A stretch of DNA of 38,500 nt from Colwellia sp. (lineage in GTDB: Bacteria; Pseudomonadota; Gammaproteobacteria; Enterobacterales; Alteromonadaceae): positions 1 to 38,500 of the forward strand of contig JAESPR010000055.1 of assembly GCA_016765685.1 (NCBI GenBank). The letters are read 5' to 3'. Below are positions 28,500 through 35,770 of the stretch, piece by piece. The notes below the pieces were generated by a model, which saw only the letters and a program-made list of their open reading frames with translations, was not told the DNA's origin and ran no database searches. Both the position numbers and the translations under genes were made by a program. Position 1 is the stretch's first letter; every line of letters starts with the position of its first letter.

Positions 28500-28877
28500 A
28501 TGGCAGTAAGAACTAAAAACTTCAATATAGAAAGCGACATCAAGCTGGCTTGCACTTGTGGGCATACTAAATGCGATGAGCGCACAGTAAGTCAATCTCT
28601 ATTGAATCGCGTTCAGCTTGTTAGAGACGATGCTATGCGAAGTTTAACAGTGACTTCAGGCGGTCGGTGTCAGTATCATTACAACGAAAGAAAAAGAACA
28701 ACACCAGCAGACCATCAAAAAGGGATAGGTATTGATATTGCTGTAGCCGGTGGACTTGAACGGGGGCAGATAGTAAAATTAGGACTGAAACATGGGTTTA
28801 ATGCGATAGGTGTCGCTAAAACATTTATTCACTTGGGTTATCGTAAAGGTGAGCCATTAGTTATTTGGACGTATTAA
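28500..28877 (+). CDS. Endolysin, M15 family peptidase
   Basis: 125 residues, AGAGGG ribosome site. LACTCGHTKCDE then LTVTSGGRCQYHYN, then DHQKGIGIDI and KTFIHLGYR. The zinc ligands expected for M15 L-Ala-D-Glu or D,D-peptidases are visible: His72, Asp79 and His111; the family's usual final Asp after FIH is Gly113 here, which is tolerated in some members. It would cut cell-wall peptide cross-links. No signal peptide, so it needs the holin that follows. Confidence 0.82.
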   Translation: MAVRTKNFNIESDIKLACTCGHTKCDERTVSQSLLNRVQLVRDDAMRSLTVTSGGRCQYHYNERKRTTPADHQKGIGIDIAVAGGLERGQIVKLGLKHGFNAIGVAKTFIHLGYRKGEPLVIWTY

Positions 28878-28879
28878 TT

Positions 28880-29269
28880 ATGAATCCATTAGCAATATTA
28901 GATTTTGGCTCGACTCTGTTAGATAAGTTTTTCCCTGACAAAGACGAAGCAGCAAAAGCAAAGATAAAACTCATTGAAATGCAAATGAATGGTGAGCTAT
29001 CTAAATTACAAGTTAGCGCTGGCATTATTACAGCAGAGGCAAAGAGTGAGCACTTTTTAGTTGCAGCTTGGCGACCAATTACGATGCTAGTATTTGTTTT
29101 TATCATTGCTAACAACTATATTATTTATCCTTACCTATCGTTATTTTGGGATAATGCGCCATCATTAAAAATACCGCCGGATATGTGGGATTTATTAAAG
29201 ATTGGTATAGGTGGCTATACTGTAGGGCGAACAGTTGAGAAAGCAGTTAAAAGTTACAAAGGCAACTAA
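28880..29269 (+). CDS. Holin, 3TM type
   Basis: 129 residues from the ATG at 28880, right behind the endolysin stop. N-terminal amphipathic helix (ILDFGSTLLDKFFPDKDEAA), then a coiled stretch, and hydrophobic segments WRPITMLVFVFIIANNYIIY, YLSLFW and IGIGGYTVG near the end. The sequence WRP then a TM and a Gly-rich GIGGYTVGR end matches the GTA-type 3TM holin family. It opens the inner membrane for the endolysin. Confidence 0.82.
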   Translation: MNPLAILDFGSTLLDKFFPDKDEAAKAKIKLIEMQMNGELSKLQVSAGIITAEAKSEHFLVAAWRPITMLVFVFIIANNYIIYPYLSLFWDNAPSLKIPPDMWDLLKIGIGGYTVGRTVEKAVKSYKGN

Positions 29270-29361
29270 TGGACCGCCCTATCTACACCAACAAAAGGAA
29301 GCCCGCTAAATCAAAGCGGGTTATTCCTAAACCTAAACGTGATACAATTGAGTACCTTTAA
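29269..29361 (+). CDS. 30-residue basic peptide in the lysis cassette
   Basis: MDRPIYTNKRKPAKSKRVIP then KPKRDTIEYL, with its ATG inside the holin stop (TAATG). Highly basic. A hairpin CCCGCT/AGCGGG lies within its coding sequence. The coupling supports it, but function is unknown. Confidence 0.5.
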   Translation: MDRPIYTNKRKPAKSKRVIPKPKRDTIEYL

Positions 29362-29363
29362 TT

Positions 29364-29876
29364 ATGAGTATCTTAGAATGGTTTCCACTGCTAAACGTAA
29401 GCGAACTGGTTCAAAATCCAAGAAATAGCAATACCGTGTTATTCCTTGTTTACTTTTTGTTATCTTTATTAATTAAAAGGCCGTCATTATTGGCGGCTTT
29501 CTTATTATCCAGTATGTTATTTGAATGCTCATTATTCGAGTCGCTATCAGAAGCTAGCTTATACCTGTTAACCTTTGCAACTTACTCTTACGTAATCACT
29601 TGTAAGAGCTTGACATGTATTCAGCGTATGGGCTGTGGTACAATATTAATCCTTTCTCTTACATTAGCTTACGACGCTTACTTTTACGGACTTGGTGGGG
29701 TATATGGTGAAGCTGAAACAGTTATTTATAACAATATCGAATATCTTGCTTTGTGTTCTCATATTATCTTTATCAGTACGCTTACTCCTTACAGGCGAAT
29801 TGGTAACAGTATCAGACGTTTCGTTGATTCTATTTTGTTGCTCTCGCGCAATAGTGCTTATTTCATGCCTATTTGA
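29364..29876 (+). CDS. Polytopic membrane protein in the lysis cassette
   Basis: 170 residues. Several hydrophobic stretches: TVLFLVYFLLSLLIKRP, LLAAFLLSSMLFEC, LYLLTFATYSYVITC, TILILSLTLAYDAYFYG and EYLALCSHIIFISTL, about 4-5 transmembrane helices. No Rz-like periplasmic coiled coil or lipobox, so not a classical spanin. Located between holin and a tail-anchored coiled-coil protein; possible second holin or antiholin. Inference. Confidence 0.55.
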   Translation: MSILEWFPLLNVSELVQNPRNSNTVLFLVYFLLSLLIKRPSLLAAFLLSSMLFECSLFESLSEASLYLLTFATYSYVITCKSLTCIQRMGCGTILILSLTLAYDAYFYGLGGVYGEAETVIYNNIEYLALCSHIIFISTLTPYRRIGNSIRRFVDSILLLSRNSAYFMPI

Positions 29877-29937
29877 TATAATACTGTTATGGACAGCTAA
29901 CCGAACTAAAAAAGATGGCAAAAGAGATAACAACTAG
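29704..29937 (+). CDS. Overlapping two-TM membrane protein
   Basis: 77 residues from the ATG at 29704 (MVKLKQLFITISNI), with GGTGGGG just upstream, in a different frame from 29364-29876 over 173 bases. Two hydrophobic segments (ISNILLCVLILSLSVRLLL and LILFCCSRAIVLISCLFDII) and a basic tail KKDGKRDNN. It resembles nested lysis genes in arrangement but not a known spanin pair. Could also be a shadow of the hydrophobic frame. Confidence 0.45.
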   Translation: MVKLKQLFITISNILLCVLILSLSVRLLLTGELVTVSDVSLILFCCSRAIVLISCLFDIILLWTANRTKKDGKRDNN

Positions 29938-30238
29938 CGAGCTTTTACTAATTATCGACGGTCGCGATAAACACACACAGGATAAGTTTTCAGAGATAGC
30001 CGAAACACAAAAAGAAGTAGCTGTTGCATTAAAAGAAATATGCAGTCATATAATTGTTAGCGGCGAAGATAGAAAACATGATGCAGACTTTAAGCGTGAG
30101 ATTAAATCTCATATTAAATTTGCAGAACCAATACTTTTTAAAGCTAAAGACCATCAAGCAGTCAGGGCCAAAGTATTAATCGGGGTAATATCCTTTTTAA
30201 TCGTTGGCGTATTAGGCGCATTCTTTAAGTTCAGTTAG
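29915..30238 (+). CDS. Tail-anchored coiled-coil protein, XhlA-like
   Basis: 107 residues. Polar helical body (residues about 10-70, KHTQDKFSEIAETQKEVAVA) and one C-terminal hydrophobic segment VLIGVISFLIVGVLGAFFKF. This is the layout of haemolysin XhlA-type proteins that help holins. Overlaps the preceding membrane ORF by 23 bases. Likely part of the lysis cassette. Confidence 0.65.
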   Translation: MAKEITTSELLLIIDGRDKHTQDKFSEIAETQKEVAVALKEICSHIIVSGEDRKHDADFKREIKSHIKFAEPILFKAKDHQAVRAKVLIGVISFLIVGVLGAFFKFS

Positions 30239-30277
30239 TTAACAATCAATCACAGTGTAATAACATAAGGTTAAATA

Positions 30278-30610
30278 ATGGATAGCTTACAACAAATTAA
30301 ATTAACTCAGTACATGAAGAACCAAAAAGAAACCAGTTCAAGTATTGCCCGCTCAATCTCGTCATTAAATAACGATTTATCAGCAGCTTTAGAGCATCAA
30401 GCATACGCCCGTAAAAACCCCGACTTAGTTATTGATGATGGTTTGTTGGCGGTTATCGGTTTAGGTGTTGATCAATTACTAGCTCAATACGATGAAGCAG
30501 ATTTAAAACGAATTGATTTATTAGCGGTTAAGTCTGGCACTATGGCTGTTGATGAGTTAATTGCGAAATACAATATTGATTTAATCGCATATTCTAACGC
30601 GCTTATCTAA
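30278..30610 (+). CDS. Helical hypothetical protein before fibre-like gene
   Basis: 110 residues, AAGG ribosome site. Helical throughout: QQIKLTQYMKNQKETSSSIA, LSAALEHQAYARKNPDL, LIAKYNIDLIAYSNAL. Its stop overlaps the next start (TAATG), so it probably works with the 563-residue protein, as assembly partner or base. No family recognised. Confidence 0.6.
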   Translation: MDSLQQIKLTQYMKNQKETSSSIARSISSLNNDLSAALEHQAYARKNPDLVIDDGLLAVIGLGVDQLLAQYDEADLKRIDLLAVKSGTMAVDELIAKYNIDLIAYSNALI

Positions 30611-32301
30611 TGGCTTTCGGCTACACTCGCACACTACCAACTATATCAGGCACACACTCCGATGCGTCTATACTTCTTATTGCCGGGTCATTTCCTACTG
30701 CCGCAATAGATGGTGGTGCAAGCTCAGTTGATAACGGTGGCGGTAATCTTCGCGCATATACTGACGATACAAAGGCAACACAAATATCTTTGCAGATAGT
30801 TGATTTTGTAACTGGCGGATCTCCTGTTATTCAGGTGTGGGTTAAAATACCTAGTGCTTTTACAGGTGCAACAATATACCTAGAGGCCGATAGTGTAGCG
30901 TCAACTCAACCGGCGTTTGGTGCAGCATTCGGTCGAAATAGTGTATGGTCAGGCTATGAGGCTGTATTACATTTATCTGAAAACGTTACTAATGGTGTTT
31001 TTGTTGATTCAACTGGTAACGGTTACGACACAACCCTAACAAGCGACACTAGCTTATCGGTAACAACTGCTGGGCACCCTTACGGCGGAACATGGCCTGA
31101 CTTTACAGGCTCGGAAGTGCTAACGTTAACTAACTCGGCGGGATTGGTGAATAATACTGCATTTTGTGGGGGTTATTGGATTAGTGTTGACGTAGCATCA
31201 AACATTGACGGGCTTTTCGGTAATAGGTGGAACTCCCCTGATAATAACTGGGTACAGGTTCAAACGTCACTCAGGGTCATTACTAAGGCGTCAACAACGG
31301 AAAACACAGCAACCCCAGCAGCACCAAGTAGCACAACTCAACAAGGTGAATTCTGCCAAGACACTAGCGCGCTAACAGTATATAAAGACGGCTCGCAGTC
31401 TGCACAAGACACCTCTATAACTGACGGGGAAAGCATTGTTGGAGCTAACGATTTCCGTATTGGTACGTATTTCGATAATAATGTGTCGCGAAGATATCAA
31501 GGACGAATCGGTGGTATAAAAGTAAAAAGAAATATCGGTACTCTTGGATTAAGAACGGTTGAATACGATAATCAGGTTGATGCAGGTAACTGGGGCACAT
31601 CTAGTACATGGGCTGATTCAGGTGGTGGAGGTATAACTCTATCAGTAACGTTAGGCGCGATAGATTACGCATCACAAAATACTGCTGTGCAGTTGTCAGG
31701 TGTTGTTGATGTTAGCGCTACGGTAGGGTTAATATCCTACGCACCTCAAAATACAACGGTTCAGCTTTCGGGTAACGTTGATATTATTGCTACGCTTGGC
31801 ACTATAAGTTACACAAGCCAAGATACTAACGTGCAATTGTCGGGTGCTATAAATGTAAGTTCGACGTTAGGCACAATTGATTACAGTAGCTTAAACACAC
31901 TAGTTGAGTTATCCGGTGAAACAAGTGTAAATGCAACTTTAGGGTCTATCGACTACTCATCTCAAAACCCTGTAGTACAATTGTCAGGCGAGATAATAGT
32001 AAATGCTACACTTGGTTTAATTGATTATTCATCGAGCAATACAGTAGTAGGTATAACGGGCGGCATAAGTTTAACCGCTACGCTAGGGCAAATTGACTAC
32101 AGCTCACAAAATACATCAGTAACACTTCAAGGCCAGATAAACATACCTGTAACGCTTGGGCAGATATCATACAATAGTAATAATGTAATTATCGGTACAG
32201 GACAGCAACAAATAATAGGCGTTGTTACAGCAGGATTTGCAGCAGACCTTTACACTTCAGGCTTTAAACCTGACTCAATAACCGTTACTTTCAAAACATG
32301 A
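30610..32301 (+). CDS. LamG-like fibre protein with 24-residue tandem repeats
   Basis: 563 residues. Residues about 1-110 match the DUF2341-like entry (SGTHSDASILLIAG, VWVKIPSAFTG); about 110-330 is a LamG/concanavalin-type domain (AVLHLSENVTNGVFVDSTGN, FTGSEVLTLTNSAG, YDNQVDAGNWGTSS). From residue 349 come seven full 24-residue repeats and one partial, of the form G-x-I-(D/S)-Y-x-S-x-N-T-x-V-x-L-S-G-x-(I/V)-x-V-x-A-T-L. Such repeats should stack as a beta structure. A carbohydrate-binding surface fibre or head decoration is likely. Not recognised as a named family. Confidence 0.7.
   Translation: MAFGYTRTLPTISGTHSDASILLIAGSFPTAAIDGGASSVDNGGGNLRAYTDDTKATQISLQIVDFVTGGSPVIQVWVKIPSAFTGATIYLEADSVASTQPAFGAAFGRNSVWSGYEAVLHLSENVTNGVFVDSTGNGYDTTLTSDTSLSVTTAGHPYGGTWPDFTGSEVLTLTNSAGLVNNTAFCGGYWISVDVASNIDGLFGNRWNSPDNNWVQVQTSLRVITKASTTENTATPAAPSSTTQQGEFCQDTSALTVYKDGSQSAQDTSITDGESIVGANDFRIGTYFDNNVSRRYQGRIGGIKVKRNIGTLGLRTVEYDNQVDAGNWGTSSTWADSGGGGITLSVTLGAIDYASQNTAVQLSGVVDVSATVGLISYAPQNTTVQLSGNVDIIATLGTISYTSQDTNVQLSGAINVSSTLGTIDYSSLNTLVELSGETSVNATLGSIDYSSQNPVVQLSGEIIVNATLGLIDYSSSNTVVGITGGISLTATLGQIDYSSQNTSVTLQGQINIPVTLGQISYNSNNVIIGTGQQQIIGVVTAGFAADLYTSGFKPDSITVTFKT
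31654..32199 (+). repeat. Eight in-frame 72-bp repeats
   Basis: Unit starts at 31654, 31726, 31798, 31870, 31942, 32014, 32086 and 32158 (last partial). DNA copies have diverged well at third positions while the protein pattern persists, so they are old and under selection rather than recent slippage. Confidence 0.85.
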
Positions 32302-32308
32302 TACAATA
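32300..32308 (+). promoter_or_regulatory. Possible extended -10 promoter
   Basis: TG-A-TACAAT at the end of the fibre gene, 24 bases before the ATG at 32333, with no clear -35. Weak support. Confidence 0.35.
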
Positions 32309-32332
32309 TATTTATTTAAGAGGATAAACCCC

Positions 32333-32785
32333 ATGGCACAAGGCGATTTAAAAACATTTGATTATTACCCGTTTAACGCTGGTAAAGGCACTTATAACAA
32401 TGTAACTGATACGTTTAAATACGCATTTGTAACGGATGCATACTCAACGGTAAGTAAAGCAACTGTCGAACCAGATTTATCCTCGTTTACTGAAGTTGCA
32501 GCAGGCGGTAACTATACGGTAGGCGGTAATGCTTTAGCCGGTAACGCCTGGACTATCGCGGCAGGTGTAACAAAGTTAGACTTTACTGATATCAGCTTGA
32601 CTAAACAGGCATCAAGCCCGACCACTGCTAAAACGTTATTAATTATTAACTCTACTGCTGGCAATGATTGTTATCATGCTATTCAGTTAGGTGTATTAGA
32701 TGGTGATACCGTTGATTTAGTGAATAATGACTTAACAGTTACATTTAACACTGCTGGTACGGTTAATATTACAGTAACGGCTTAG
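32333..32785 (+). CDS. Putative virion or decoration protein
   Basis: 150 residues, AGAGGA ribosome site. Contains FKYAFVTDAYSTVSKATVEP, GNALAGNAWTIAAGVTKLDF and YHAIQLGVLDGDTVDLVNND, the pattern of beta-rich phage proteins often placed with tail fibres or head spikes. Highly ordered alternating residues with a short C-terminal strand VTFNTAGTVNITVTA. Function inferred from neighbours. Confidence 0.65.
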   Translation: MAQGDLKTFDYYPFNAGKGTYNNVTDTFKYAFVTDAYSTVSKATVEPDLSSFTEVAAGGNYTVGGNALAGNAWTIAAGVTKLDFTDISLTKQASSPTTAKTLLIINSTAGNDCYHAIQLGVLDGDTVDLVNNDLTVTFNTAGTVNITVTA

Positions 32786-32791
32786 AAATAA

Positions 32792-32817
32792 AACCCAGTT
32801 AAATCAAAGGCTGGGTT
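32792..32817 (+). terminator. Hairpin after the fibre/decoration operon
   Basis: AACCCAG / CTGGGTT with a 12-nt loop containing TAAATCAAAG, followed by AACTT. The T-run is weak. A second hairpin AACCC/GGGTT lies at 32843-32857, and ATCAAAGGC-GGG-TAA occurs on both sides of it (32803 and 32861), with two mismatches. Confidence 0.5.
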
Positions 32818-32876
32818 AACTTCCCTCAGTACATATATAAACAACCCTTGCGGGGTTAACATCAAAGGCAGGGCTA

Positions 32877-33278
32877 ATGATGGGACTAGAAAACGTAAAG
32901 CATGAACAATTCTGTCAGGTATGGCATGAGACAGGAAACAAATCAGAAGCCTTTAGGGTTTCACATCCTCATAGTCTTAAATGGAAAGATGAGACTGTTC
33001 ATAACAAGGCAAGCGCATTATCCAAAAAGGGTGAGGTAGCGGCTAGGTTTGAGCAACTGCAAGAACAGGCGCTAAAAGACCACGGTGTAACGATTGCGAG
33101 CCTACTCAAAGAGCTTGATGAAGCACGTAAATTAGCAATGACTACGGAAACTCCCCAAACCTCATCAGCTATATCAGCCACCATGAACAAAGCTAAATTG
33201 GTTGGCCTTGATAAATACCAAGTAGAAGTTAGTGGTGAGGTAATAGTTAGAAAAACCCTAGATGATTTCTATGCCTAA
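32877..33278 (+). CDS. Terminase small subunit
   Basis: 133 residues; two adjacent ATGs, first used here, GGCAGGG upstream. LENVKHEQFCQVWHETGNKSEAFRVSHP then KASALSKKGEVAARFEQLQE: the N-terminal HTH-plus-coiled-coil plan of phage small terminases (E-x-F-(x)n-G-N-x-x-x-A). The rest is helical (IASLLKELDEARKLA). It should recognise phage DNA and present it to TerL. Its end overlaps the TerL start by 17 bases. Confidence 0.85.
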   Translation: MMGLENVKHEQFCQVWHETGNKSEAFRVSHPHSLKWKDETVHNKASALSKKGEVAARFEQLQEQALKDHGVTIASLLKELDEARKLAMTTETPQTSSAISATMNKAKLVGLDKYQVEVSGEVIVRKTLDDFYA

Positions 33279-34644
33279 CCCGTCACTCAATCCAAACCTC
33301 AAAGACTTCTGGATGACTCGCGTACTACCTGACGGCACACCGGTAACTATGCGAACACTTCATGGTGGACGTATGTCATCTAAATCACATGATGCTGCTG
33401 GCATGGCAATAGCTCGCGCTAATCATCATAAAGAAATATTCTTATGTACCCGTATGTATCAGAATAAGATTGAAGATTCTGTTTACACATTACTAAAAGA
33501 TAAGATTGCTTACTTCGGGCTACAGGATAACTTTCGAATACTCGCTAATTCAATCGAGCATAAAACTAACGGTTCAATGTTTAAGTTTTACGGTATCGCC
33601 AGGAACATCGATGAGATTAAATCATTCGAGGGTGCAACGGTGTGGTGGAATGAAGAAAGCCAGAATCTTACTAAGAAAATGTTTACCACTATTCGGCCTA
33701 CCATAATGCGTAATGAAGGTGCTGAAATGTGGTTTACGCTGAACGGTCAGCTTATTAGTGATTACTCATGGCAGCGTTTGGTAGAGTCACCGCCTAAAGG
33801 CGCATTAGTTCGTAAAATTAATTATGATGAAAATCCATTTTTAGGAGAATCAGCATTAAGAGATATAGACGAAGAATTCAACGAGGACGAAGAATTAGCC
33901 AATCACGTATACAATGGCGTGCCATATGCAGATGATGATCAATCAATTATCAAACGCTCATGGGTTAACGCATGCATTGATGCACACATTAATTTAGAGT
34001 TAGATTTATTCGGTGCTACTACTGCCGGTTATGATGTTGCTGATAGCGGTGCTGATAGAAACTGTGTAACTGTATTTAATGGCGCTGTTGCTATTACAAT
34101 GGACGCATGGAAAGCCGGTGAGGATGAATTAGAGCGCTCATCATTAAGAGCTTATAAGTTAGCTGATGGCGGCTTATTATCATATGACTCTATCGGCGTA
34201 GGTGCTGGTGTTGGCTCAATACTCAAGGGTAAAGGCTATAATAATTACTCTAAGTTCAATGCCGCTGCTGAAGTATTTAACCCTAAGAAAGAATACTCAC
34301 CTAAGATAACCAATAAGGCTAAGTTTGAGAACCTAAAGGCTCAAGCATGGCGTGATGTTGCTGATAGAATGCGTAATACGTTTAACGCTGTAACTAAGGG
34401 TATGACATACGACCCTAGTGAGTTGATTAGTATCAGTGGTGACATTAAAGGATTAGAAGAGTTAAAGAGTGAGTTATGCGCCCCTAGAGCGGATTATTCT
34501 AAACGTGGTCTTGATATTGTCGAGGCTAAAAAAGAAGTTAAGAAGAGGCTGGAAAAGTCCCATGATTTAGCAGATAGCTTCATCATGGGTGCATGCCCTC
34601 ACCTAGTTAAAGGTAAGCGAGGCGCGTTAAATATTTATGGCTAG
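33262..34644 (+). CDS. terL: Terminase large subunit
   Basis: 460 residues. ATPase: GGRMSSKS (residues 35-42), a Walker A variant with Ser in place of the usual Gly; Walker B GATVWWNEES with Glu131/132; RPT at about 146. Nuclease: GYDVADSGAD with Asp258, Asp261 and Asp265, then LSYDSIGVGAG with Asp309, and HDLADSF with Asp435/Asp438, the RNase-H-like metal site. This is the Terminase_3/PBSX-like group. It packages DNA into proheads. A second in-frame ATG at 33271 is possible. Stop codon shares CTAG with the convergent gene. Confidence 0.93.
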   Translation: MISMPNPSLNPNLKDFWMTRVLPDGTPVTMRTLHGGRMSSKSHDAAGMAIARANHHKEIFLCTRMYQNKIEDSVYTLLKDKIAYFGLQDNFRILANSIEHKTNGSMFKFYGIARNIDEIKSFEGATVWWNEESQNLTKKMFTTIRPTIMRNEGAEMWFTLNGQLISDYSWQRLVESPPKGALVRKINYDENPFLGESALRDIDEEFNEDEELANHVYNGVPYADDDQSIIKRSWVNACIDAHINLELDLFGATTAGYDVADSGADRNCVTVFNGAVAITMDAWKAGEDELERSSLRAYKLADGGLLSYDSIGVGAGVGSILKGKGYNNYSKFNAAAEVFNPKKEYSPKITNKAKFENLKAQAWRDVADRMRNTFNAVTKGMTYDPSELISISGDIKGLEELKSELCAPRADYSKRGLDIVEAKKEVKKRLEKSHDLADSFIMGACPHLVKGKRGALNIYG

Positions 34645-34814
34645 AACTCTTGATTTGATAGGGTGATTAATTTTATATCATCCATCTCATCCTCTAGCTC
34701 AGCAGAGTAAGGATATAGTTCTCTCCATAATTGCTCTATACCTTTATGTTGCGCATCGTTTAAGTCGTACCACCCAGCAGATTGAACCTTTTCTATAAAC
34801 TCGTTTAATCTCAT
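34641..34814 (-). CDS. Small acidic hypothetical protein
   Basis: 57 residues, GAGGAGATC ribosome site and ATGA overlap with the upstream membrane gene. MRLNEFIEKVQSAGWYDLND, then ELEDEMDDIKL. Helical and acidic. Its stop codon overlaps the TerL stop tail to tail (CTAG). Last gene of the leftward operon. Confidence 0.65.
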   Translation of the reverse strand: MRLNEFIEKVQSAGWYDLNDAQHKGIEQLWRELYPYSAELEDEMDDIKLITLSNQEF

Positions 34815-35008
34815 AATTGATCTCCTCTCATGCTTCTTAGTGTGTTAATGATTATAGCTTGATTAACAAGTGACTCTTTCTGCAACTTCACACGCTCATT
34901 AATCTTAAAGTACCAGCAGATAACCTCACGTATTAATATAAACACGAATAGGGTTATAGCTATAAAGCCTATAATGTTAGGTAGGTTGTTCATTATTAGT
35001 GGGTTCAT
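34811..35008 (-). CDS. Small membrane protein
   Basis: 65 residues, ATGA overlap upstream and downstream. NIIGFIAITLFVFILIREVI is one transmembrane helix; the rest (YFKINERVKLQKESLVNQA) is a charged cytoplasmic helix. Part of the coupled antitoxin operon. Function unknown. Confidence 0.65.
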   Translation of the reverse strand: MNPLIMNNLPNIIGFIAITLFVFILIREVICWYFKINERVKLQKESLVNQAIIINTLRSMRGDQL

Positions 35009-35169
35009 GATTTATCTCTCTTAGTTAATTTTTCTGTAATAGACTTACCAAGCAAATCTAAGTCGCGAATAAGGCCATTCATATCAGACCATCTTTTAAT
35101 GTGGAAGTACTGTTGGCTAGATAACCATTCGTGATAGTTATCACTGTATGCGTATATCCTAACCTTCAT
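35005..35169 (-). CDS. Small protein behind the antitoxin, weakly YoeB-like
   Basis: 54 residues, starting directly after the antitoxin stop (TAG-ATG). MKVRIYAYSDNYHEWLSSQQ, then MNGLIRDLDLLGKSITEKL. The order short strand, W-containing helix, helix with N-x-L-I-x-D recalls the first half of YoeB/RelE toxins (about 84 residues), but the second half with the catalytic Glu, Arg and His is missing. It may be a decayed or non-toxic relative. The resemblance is weak; position next to the antitoxin is the main reason to consider it. Confidence 0.5.
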   Translation of the reverse strand: MKVRIYAYSDNYHEWLSSQQYFHIKRWSDMNGLIRDLDLLGKSITEKLTKRDKS

Positions 35170-35349
35170 CTACTTATCCCCATTGATTTTATTAATCATA
35201 ATATCGTATTGAGCTTTACTGATGATAACCATCTGCTGAGGCTCACCCTTGCGTACAGTTGTAATGCACAAAGGCTCGTTGGTAGCTTCAATCAAATCTA
35301 ATTCCGTTTTCATAAAGCTGCGGAATCTTGAGCTATTCATTACTTTCAT
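35170..35349 (-). CDS. YefM/Phd-like antitoxin
   Basis: 59 residues, ATG overlapping the upstream stop (TAATG); an in-frame ATG at 35340 is an alternative. NSSRFRSFMKTELDLIEATN, then EPLCITTVRKGEPQQMVIIS and KAQYDIMINK: the S-x-F-R-x-x-L-x-x-x-L start, x-P-L-x-I-T-x-x-x-G-x-P core and S-x-x-x-Y end match YefM-type antitoxins. The family binds operator DNA through its N-terminus. Three GTAC cores at 12-nt spacing in the operon promoter fit the known YefM sites (TGTACA cores 12 bp apart in E. coli). A complete toxin is not visible. Confidence 0.78.
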   Translation of the reverse strand: MKVMNSSRFRSFMKTELDLIEATNEPLCITTVRKGEPQQMVIISKAQYDIMINKINGDK

Positions 35350-35654
35350 TATTCGCCCCTTGCTTTTTTAAGTAGTATTCCAACTTCTTTATGGAATGAG
35401 ATACTTTCTTTTATAGTCCAAGATGTATCAGCTTCATGCATAACCTCTAAAAACGTAAGTAGCTCCCCAAGCTTGTTATACATATCAGGAGCAGCAGCTA
35501 TTAAGTTGGCATCACCTTCCAAGTCACCAATAACATAAGCGCTAGATAAAATACTTGTGCTGGCTGATAGTTTACACACCGTTCTGGCGTTCATGTTTTC
35601 AGAGCCAATATAAATTGACCATTCGCCTTTAGTAAACTTAGTATTCATATTCAT
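35349..35654 (-). CDS. Phage protein, KFTKGEW / LIAAAPDMY family, paralogue B
   Basis: 101 residues. MNMNTKFTKGEWSIYIGSEN, then GDANLIAAAPDMYNKLGEL and GILLKKARGE. Same start, core and end as the product of 23855-24181; the middle differs. First gene of the leftward antitoxin operon; its stop overlaps the antitoxin start. The GTAC operator lies just upstream. Function unknown. Confidence 0.75.
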   Translation of the reverse strand: MNMNTKFTKGEWSIYIGSENMNARTVCKLSASTSILSSAYVIGDLEGDANLIAAAPDMYNKLGELLTFLEVMHEADTSWTIKESISFHKEVGILLKKARGE

Positions 35655-35668
35655 TCCTTATTTAATTA

Positions 35669-35707
35669 ACTTGTACGAAGAATAGTACGAACACTTGTAC
35701 AGGTCAA
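35669..35707 (-). promoter_or_regulatory. YefM-type operator and leftward promoter
   Basis: On the minus strand TTGACC (35707-35702), 17 bp, TATTCT (35684-35679). GTAC occurs at 35673, 35685 and 35697, exactly 12 nt apart, within TGTACG, AGTACG and TGTACA. The two flanking copies are also an 8-nt direct repeat, ACTTGTAC. The sites cover the spacer and -10, so binding should repress. Confidence 0.75.
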
Positions 35708-35733
35708 GGTTTATTTAAAATGAATCACTACAA

Positions 35734-35742
35734 TGCTATAAT
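35734..35742 (+). promoter_or_regulatory. Extended -10 promoter of the portal operon
   Basis: TGCTATAAT, same nonamer as 1943 and 6407, 28 bases before the portal ATG. Confidence 0.65.
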
Positions 35743-35770
35743 AAGTCATTAACTATATAAGGCTTTCATA

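Noticed and set aside
31654-32199. CRISPR-like repeat array
   Set aside because: The 72-bp units are in-frame coding repeats without unique spacers.
35005-35169. Active YoeB toxin
   Set aside because: At 54 residues it lacks the half that carries the catalytic residues; only a weak resemblance remains.
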